A DNA stretch of 64,000 nucleotides from Hevea brasiliensis (Eukaryota; Streptophyta; Magnoliopsida; Malpighiales; Euphorbiaceae), in assembly GCF_030052815.1 (NCBI RefSeq), contig NC_079510.1, positions 36,924,358 to 36,988,357 on the forward strand. The letters run 5' to 3'. A program made the position numbers and the translations under genes. The notes under the pieces are model-generated. The model did no database searches. It had not been told where the DNA came from and was given only the letters and a program-made list of their open reading frames with translations. Shown here one piece after another: positions 57,993 through 64,000 of the stretch (position 1 is its first letter; the number at the start of each line of letters is the position of its first letter).

Positions 57993-58156
57993 GAAAAAAA
58001 AAGGTTATGGAAAGATTTTTGGGATTATAAAGTGCAACGGCCAAGTGAAGTTGCCGCAACTGTAGTATTTGAGCTAGTTGCCAATTCAGTAGCTTGTGCT
58101 CAGGTTTTTTAAGCTTGTCAAGGTGGTGCCTGGAATTTGTCCACTCAATGTTCAAT

Positions 58157-58198
<42 letters not shown>

Positions 58199-59522
58199 GT
58201 GAGACTAGACAATCTAGGAGATCTTTTTCTTTTTTTTTTTTTTTTTTTCAATTTGAATAGCACCCATGAATTACAAATTGTGGAGATGTACCCTCACTCT
58301 GATTGTTCAAGGACACCTGGTAATACAAGTTGGGAATTGGTATTTACCCATTTTTATTTGCATTTGCTTGCCCTATTTTGATAGAGCCGCACCTTCTAAC
58401 ATCTAATCCTCTCTCTCTCTCTCTCTCTCTCTCCTTTTTTTTTCTGAAAATTCTTTTTGCCCCCTTTTAGTTGGGAGTTGCAAAAAGTACTTTCATTGGA
58501 CGAGTCCCATCTAAAAAGTGACCCTACAATTTTTTTTTTTTTTTTTAATTTTTTTTCGGATGATATAGCTCAATGATTTAAAAGAGGTTATACAATTTTA
58601 GGCCCATAAATGGAAAGCCTAGATATAATTCAACAAATATAAGAAAACATTAAGCACAAAATAATAAAGCTCATAACTCATAAGAAAGAAACCCAAGGGA
58701 ATCGGTCACCCAAAGCTAGTGTAATTCAACAAATATAGTCTCCCTTAGAAGTCCAATTTTTTTGGCAAGGTCATCTGCCGAGTGAGATTCAGTGGGTGTA
58801 AATCCTTGCGGTTTGGTTTGAAGTTGATAAACCTCTTACTCCGTGACACTGGGCATGGAACTTGGACATTGATGTAGCGCTGCTGGGGAAGAATGGAGAA
58901 TAATGGGATGCACAGGGACGAGCTTTATCATTTGGTAGATGAGAAATAGCAATGCAAAGAGCCATTACATGCAAGACAATCGCTCTCAAAAGGTGATGAG
59001 GTAGAGCTCTAGACAACAGAAGCAGCCTTTGGGGTCGGCCAAGAGAGGCAGAGCTAGTGAAAGACCCTTGAGTTACCAAATCCAAAAAAAAAGAACAAAG
59101 CACAATATGAGACCCAAACATACATGCAACCATATAAGAAAAGGCAAATCAACAAGATATCCCTCACATGAAAGCCTTCAATTTGCCAACAAAAACCAAC
59201 ATTTTATTTATCCACAAAACCTGTCCAGAGGTGGAGAGGGGATAACTCATGTCCGGGCAAGGAAAGAGAAGCCATCCCCCACCCAAAAAGGTAGGGGATA
59301 GTCGACGGAGCTCGACACAAATAAAGACCCTTGGCATCAAACCAAAGAAAAACTAAGATACGAGAAATTTCTCTCTAACAAAGTAGAGAGACTTTATTTG
59401 TTAATCAGACTTGGGTTGGCACTAAATATTACCCCAGATTCAGGCTACAAGTTAGTTGTACAATCATTACAAACCTATAAATTCATTTGCACAATTTATA
59501 TTTAATCATGCTTAAAAGTTAT
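57993..59522. other. 3' flank of the hnRNP gene and intergenic spacer
   Basis: The first 200 bp or so should hold the 3' UTR. Then come CT microsatellites (58160-58194, 58411-58433), T runs (58231-58249, 58531-58547) and a more mixed stretch at 58780-59350 whose ORFs show no family features. No gene supported. Confidence 0.5.
58160..58194. repeat. (CT)n microsatellite
   Basis: About 17 CT units just downstream of the hnRNP gene. A second run lies at 58411-58433. Confidence 0.95.
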
Positions 59523-60008
59523 TGGATAATTTTTATTGTTCGTCCCTGAATTTTACTCCGTATTTCACTTTTGTCCCTTAACTTCAATTTATTACTAAAA
59601 TTTCATAAACTTTAATTTTATTTCACAAAAAATCTCTCTAAATTGCAATAGTAAGTTTACATATTAAAAAATTTATCTAAATTACAATTTGACGCCTACA
59701 AATGCAGCTTTTGCTTTTTCCGGGGAAGGATAAATCCTTGTCCTGTCAAGGAAGCAAATCCTTGTGATAGTATTGATACTTTTGTCATAGGTCCATATGG
59801 TTGTTAAAATTATCAGTATTTTTTGAACGTGAGGAAAATAAGGTAAAAATGTAATGTTACTGTTTTTTAACCCGGACATTAGCATATTAAAAGAGTTTTT
59901 TTTTTTTAACGAAATTAAAATTTTGGGATTTTTTAGTAATAAATTAAAATTAAGAGACAAAAAGAAAATATAAGATAAAATTCATAGACCAACTATAAAA
60001 ATTATCCA
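59523..60008. mobile_element. Foldback MITE, about 486 bp
   Basis: The ends are imperfect inverted repeats about 100 bp long, starting TGGATAATTTTTAT from both sides. They share GAATTTTA and CAATTTATTACTAAAA/TTAATTTATTACTAAAA further in. The core has no coding capacity. A TSD was not identified. Confidence 0.7.
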
Positions 60009-60491
60009 AAATAATCAACATTCATGATTAATCCTGAGTTTTAATGATGTGATGATCTAATTGTGTATATTTGAAATCAAAAGGATTTATAATATCCTCA
60101 TTTGTAAGGAAGTAAATGGCTACATTTTGAAAAAAATTCATTTGAAAAAAAAAATTCAATTCAATTCTAAAAAAAATTAACTAAATTAAATTTTTACAAA
60201 ATTTTAATTTCCAAACAAGGGAATTAAGTTTTTAAATATGACAATGGATAAAAAAAAATTAATTAAATTAAATTGTTATAAATTTCTAATTCCTAAATAG
60301 GCTGTAAATGAATTAGAAGGTATATTACAAGTTTGAGAAGATTAGAAAATAAAAAATATTTTCAAATTTTGCCTAGATTTGAGGGTGGATTTTCCTTTAT
60401 GATGTGTGGACCAAATTAAGCATATGTGATGGTTACAACTATCTATGCTTTCAAGGTGCAAGAAAAAGAAGAGAACATGTTGAAAATGTGA

Positions 60492-60541
<50 letters not shown>

Positions 60542-61125
60542 AGGTGATAGTTCTGTGTAATGTGTAAGTGAATGAAGGGATTTTGAGTTTGATAGCTTTC
60601 ACAATTTTTGTAATTTATATACTCCACTTTGATAATGTATTTCTATCATTTTTATTCCTGAATATCAATAATAAATTAAATAACATAAAATTATATATTA
60701 TTTGTATATTTTTATTCACTTTTCAACTCTCATTTCTAATAAAAAATAAATGTAATTAATTAATTAATTAATGTATAAAATTCTTATGTCGATATTTAAT
60801 TTATTTTTTTTTTTAAATATTTGATCTTACAAACTTTACACCCTGATTAGCTTTTGGAGTTGAAGAATGGCACATTTTGTTTACCAAAAGAGTGAGGAAA
60901 CTAAAGGTCTGTGAGGGACAGTGGGCATAGCTGAAGGCCCACCAGCCATTGTTTCGTAAGAGAATGCGTCAGCGATGAGCATAAGCTTTGCTTTGCTTGC
61001 CACGCACGGACTGCAATTGCTATTTAAAAGATTCAATACGTGATTGATTGCTTCTTCTTCGCTAGTTTTCTCCTTGCTTATGTTTCTGGGTAGACTTTTC
61101 TCGTGCTCTTGGCCCTCCTTGAATA
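60009..61125. other. AT-rich intergenic DNA
   Basis: No gene found. Contains a long GA microsatellite (60495-60540) and a short (TTAA)n-like run (60756-60772). Confidence 0.5.
60495..60540. repeat. (GA)n microsatellite, about 23 units
   Basis: An uninterrupted AG run, the longest simple repeat in the window. Confidence 0.97.
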
Positions 61126-61926
61126 AGTTATTATTTGATTTTTATATTTTAATAAAATTAATTATTTTTTTATTTTAAAATATATATTATTTAATTTTTT
61201 ATTTTTAATTTATTAAATTAATTAACTTTTTATTAATTTTTCTATTAATCAACATATTTTAGTTCAATCAAATTATTATTTAGCCCATTTACTTTAATTA
61301 AATTAATTAATCAATTTTAATATTTTGAAAATTTTATTATTTAGTATTAATTGATTCTTGTATTTTTAAAAATATATCCTAAATAAAAAATGAATTTTTT
61401 TTGTGTATGAAAACTAAATCTAAATTTATATATATTTTTTAAATTGCTGAAATATTTTCATTTAATTTTTTAGCATCATTTTTATGTTTTATCTATTGAG
61501 AAATAATATTTAATCAAATATTACTTGATTTGGATCTTCAAGTAATTAAGGCGATAATCTAACAAAATTGAATGAAATTATACTTAAACAATTAAAAAAA
61601 TACAAATTTAAATTTATTTTTCACTCAACAAAATTTATATTTTTCATGTATAGGAATGTGTTTTTCAAAATATTAAAATCAATTAATTAATTTATTAAAA
61701 TATAAAAACTAAATAATAATATTTTTTAAAATATAAAGATTAACTAATTAGTTTCACTAAAATAAAAAAATTAAATAATAATTTAACTGGTATTAATTAA
61801 TACAAAATTTGATAAAAAAAACTAAATAATTTAATAGAATCAAAATATAAAGATAAATAATATATTTTTTAAAATGCAATGACTAAATAATTAATTTTAC
61901 TAAAATACAAAAACTAAATAATAATC
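61126..61926. mobile_element. Long foldback element, about 800 bp
   Basis: The left arm (about 61128-61390) and right arm (about 61640-61924) are inverted copies. From both outer ends one reads TATTATTTGATTTTTATATTT or close to it, then TAAAATTAATTA, and later TTTTAATATTTTGAAAA. Arms of about 250 bp around a small core would form a large hairpin. No ORF and no clear TSD. Confidence 0.65.
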
Positions 61927-63150
61927 AAACCTTAATTATTATCACTTATAAACAAAAAAATTATTCAATACATTCAATATATGTATTATTTCATGGATAA
62001 CTATATGGAATACATTTCTCATATTAAAGAGAATTCATATTCATATATTTTATAAATGATGTGTTCTAGAATTTGCCTATAAAGCAATATTTTTCTCACA
62101 TAATTGCAGATTATGAATAGGAAAATGACATACAAAGTTAAAATAAAAATATACATTTAAATAAAAATTGTTTATTCAAATTTATGAATGTTATTGAAAA
62201 TTCATTTAAAATGGTTTTGTAAGATATTTTAAAACCACACCATCAAATGAATTATATTTCACATTTATGACTTCAAATCAATTAAGAAAACTTATTATCA
62301 CATTTAATTTTCACATTTTAAACTCCTCCATTCAAATATAAAAAAGAACAATTATTTTCGGAAAATTATTGAATATACTTGAAATATTAAATTTTAGTTT
62401 TTATTTATTTATATAAATATGGATATTTTCATAAATAGTGACAGCAAATGACACTGTATTTTTCAATTTGCCACTGTTTTTACCATTTTTACAAATACCT
62501 TATGGCTCATCTATGACGTAACACGTAGGAACCGTCAAGGAGAGGGACTGACTTTTAATTGTTACTGTTTGTAAGCATTAAAATTCGACAGCCCAATCAA
62601 AGCGGACCACTTTAGCAAACATAGTAAAAGAATTAATGAGTTTGGACGTTTGTGACTGGAAACTTCTCGTTACCCTAACATTGTCTTTCTCTAGCATTCC
62701 GTAATAAAATGAAAATACCGTTTGCTGCTTTTCCACGAGCTTGCTCCCACGCTCCAATCAGAGTGATTTAAGCAGCTTCCATTTTTTATGGCGTAAAATT
62801 AATTTACGATAAAAATTTTCATTAAAATAAGTTGTTGGGCTTAGTAACTAATATTTTTTATGAACATGCGTGTTTATGTTTATGTAGATTTAATCTATCA
62901 CAATTTTATAATGTTTAATTATAATTTTAACTTGTTCCTAATTGCTAACACGCATCCTATATATGCTTAGTCATAATTTAGGATCTATTTAGTATTGTTA
63001 TTGAAACTATTATTGAGAGAATCACTTTTTTAAATATACTAATTAAAAAATATTAAAAAATAATTTAAAATTAAATTCAATAAGTTTTATCCATAAGAAC
63101 TCTAAAATAATAAAATGATTATTTTTAAACAAATTTTTTAAACAACATCT
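61927..63150. other. AT-rich intergenic DNA
   Basis: No gene or repeat that I can support. Confidence 0.45.
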
Positions 63151-64000
63151 AAAATGATGCTATCGAAAGTTCCTGGGATCTGGTCTTAACACTACGTAAG
63201 CCAGCAATAAAGAAAAAGAATGAGGTGAGTGGCCTTCTGGTAAGTCACTCATACGCTCAAGTCAGAGAACTAAATATCGAAAATATTGGAAAAATTGTAA
63301 TGGGATTTTGAGAATGAGAATATGAATATATATTTCTAGTTACTTAGTTGGTATTTATAGGCCTTTTAGGGAAATAGTCATTACTTCGTTTATGAAAATA
63401 ATTTTGGCTTGATCCGCCAGGATCATCTCCATGAAATTCACTCTTGCTTTATTACTGGTATGATTATTGCTCGGCATGTGAGATCCGGACTTTACTTAAT
63501 TACTGGCATGATTATTGCTCGTTTATCTTTTGCTCCCCTTGTTGGGCGATCGAAGGTGTTTTGTTCAGTCTTGTTTTAGTTCCTGGTGCTTTATCCGGCT
63601 CGCTTGATCTTTTGAGCATCTAAAATCTTGTTTAACCTTTTCCAATTGCCATGTTAGACATTCACGTAGAATTTTGAATATTTGACTTAGATTTTGGGCT
63701 AGTAGTATCATTTGTCCCCCCCTCTGGTCATCATGAACCTTTAGGTTCATGTTATTATTCATCCAGATAGGATATGACATGTGTCGGTTCTTTTGGGTTA
63801 TCGTGTTTACCCTTGTGGATAGATGTCGTCATATATAAAGTTTCTCTCGAGAAGATAAAATATTTTTTGATAGCATAATGATGACGGTTTTTGAATTTCG
63901 AAAGACTTTCAATGCTCTTTCTATAAAATTGTACCTCTTCACATATCATTTCATTTCTTGTTCTTTAATTTCTCTAGTTATCATCCCAGTGTCTCCGATG
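63150..64000 (-). mobile_element. Probable LTR of a minus-strand retrotransposon, cut by the window
   Basis: Base composition becomes more balanced here than in the AT-rich spacer. A strong TATA-like CCTATAAATACC (rc of 63350-63361) points to a minus-strand promoter. Two imperfect copies of TACTGGYATGATTATTGCTCG occur at 63456-63476 and 63502-63522. There is no coding sequence. The boundaries are guesses and no partner LTR is in view. Confidence 0.35.

Noticed and set aside
58789..59301. Overlapping ORFs of 90 and 114 codons on opposite strands
   Set aside because: No recognisable domain and no splice or promoter context; low-confidence spacer.
1..64000. CRISPR arrays, bacterial operons, rRNA or tRNA genes
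   Set aside because: None seen. The direct repeats present are LTRs or short tandem duplications, and the Met-tRNA matches are only 12-base primer-binding sites.

Overview
The window is nuclear DNA of a flowering plant, most likely a eudicot. It holds spliced genes with GT-AG introns, a plant-type nucleoporin gp210, a plant glycine-rich hnRNP, and Copia elements primed by initiator Met tRNA (TGGTATCAGAGC). The species cannot be named from sequence alone.

Layout. 1-24583: nested LTR retrotransposons. A minus-strand Copia (F) runs off the left edge. Next comes a decayed minus-strand Copia (C, 4295-23864), broken by a minus-strand Gypsy (4996-21681). The Gypsy is broken inside its reverse transcriptase by a plus-strand Copia (A, 7724-17561), and A is broken by another plus-strand Copia (B, 9252-14074). 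Target-site duplications (TSDs) support the order: AATCT for A, GAGTC for B and CCCTT/CCGTT for the Gypsy. 24584-52560: the C-terminal half (about 967 residues, 22 exons) of a gp210/NUP210 nuclear pore membrane protein on the plus strand. Its reading frame is intact across every junction. Two of its introns hold more full-length minus-strand Copia elements: G (29821-34252, TSD TTGAC), and D (38037-47860, TSD TTTGT) with E inside it (41249-46150, TSD AGAAT). The first exon seen is internal, so the 24-kb nest on the left should itself lie in a gp210 intron. 53422-54499: a terminal-inverted-repeat (TIR) DNA element with near-identical 9-bp TSDs. 54789-57992: a complete six-exon gene for a 367-residue two-RRM, glycine-rich hnRNP A/B-like protein. 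57993-64000: AT-rich intergenic DNA with two foldback elements, microsatellites and a probable LTR running off the right edge.

The two host genes are separate units, one for nuclear pore structure and one for RNA binding; nothing links them functionally. The rest is transposon debris. The main points of interest are the TSD-dated nesting, the excess of antisense insertions in gp210 introns, a 42-bp duplicated splice acceptor that offers a premature-stop isoform, a Gypsy whose polypurine tract and LTR lie inside pol, and several unclassified inverted-repeat elements, one with an unrecognised ORF.
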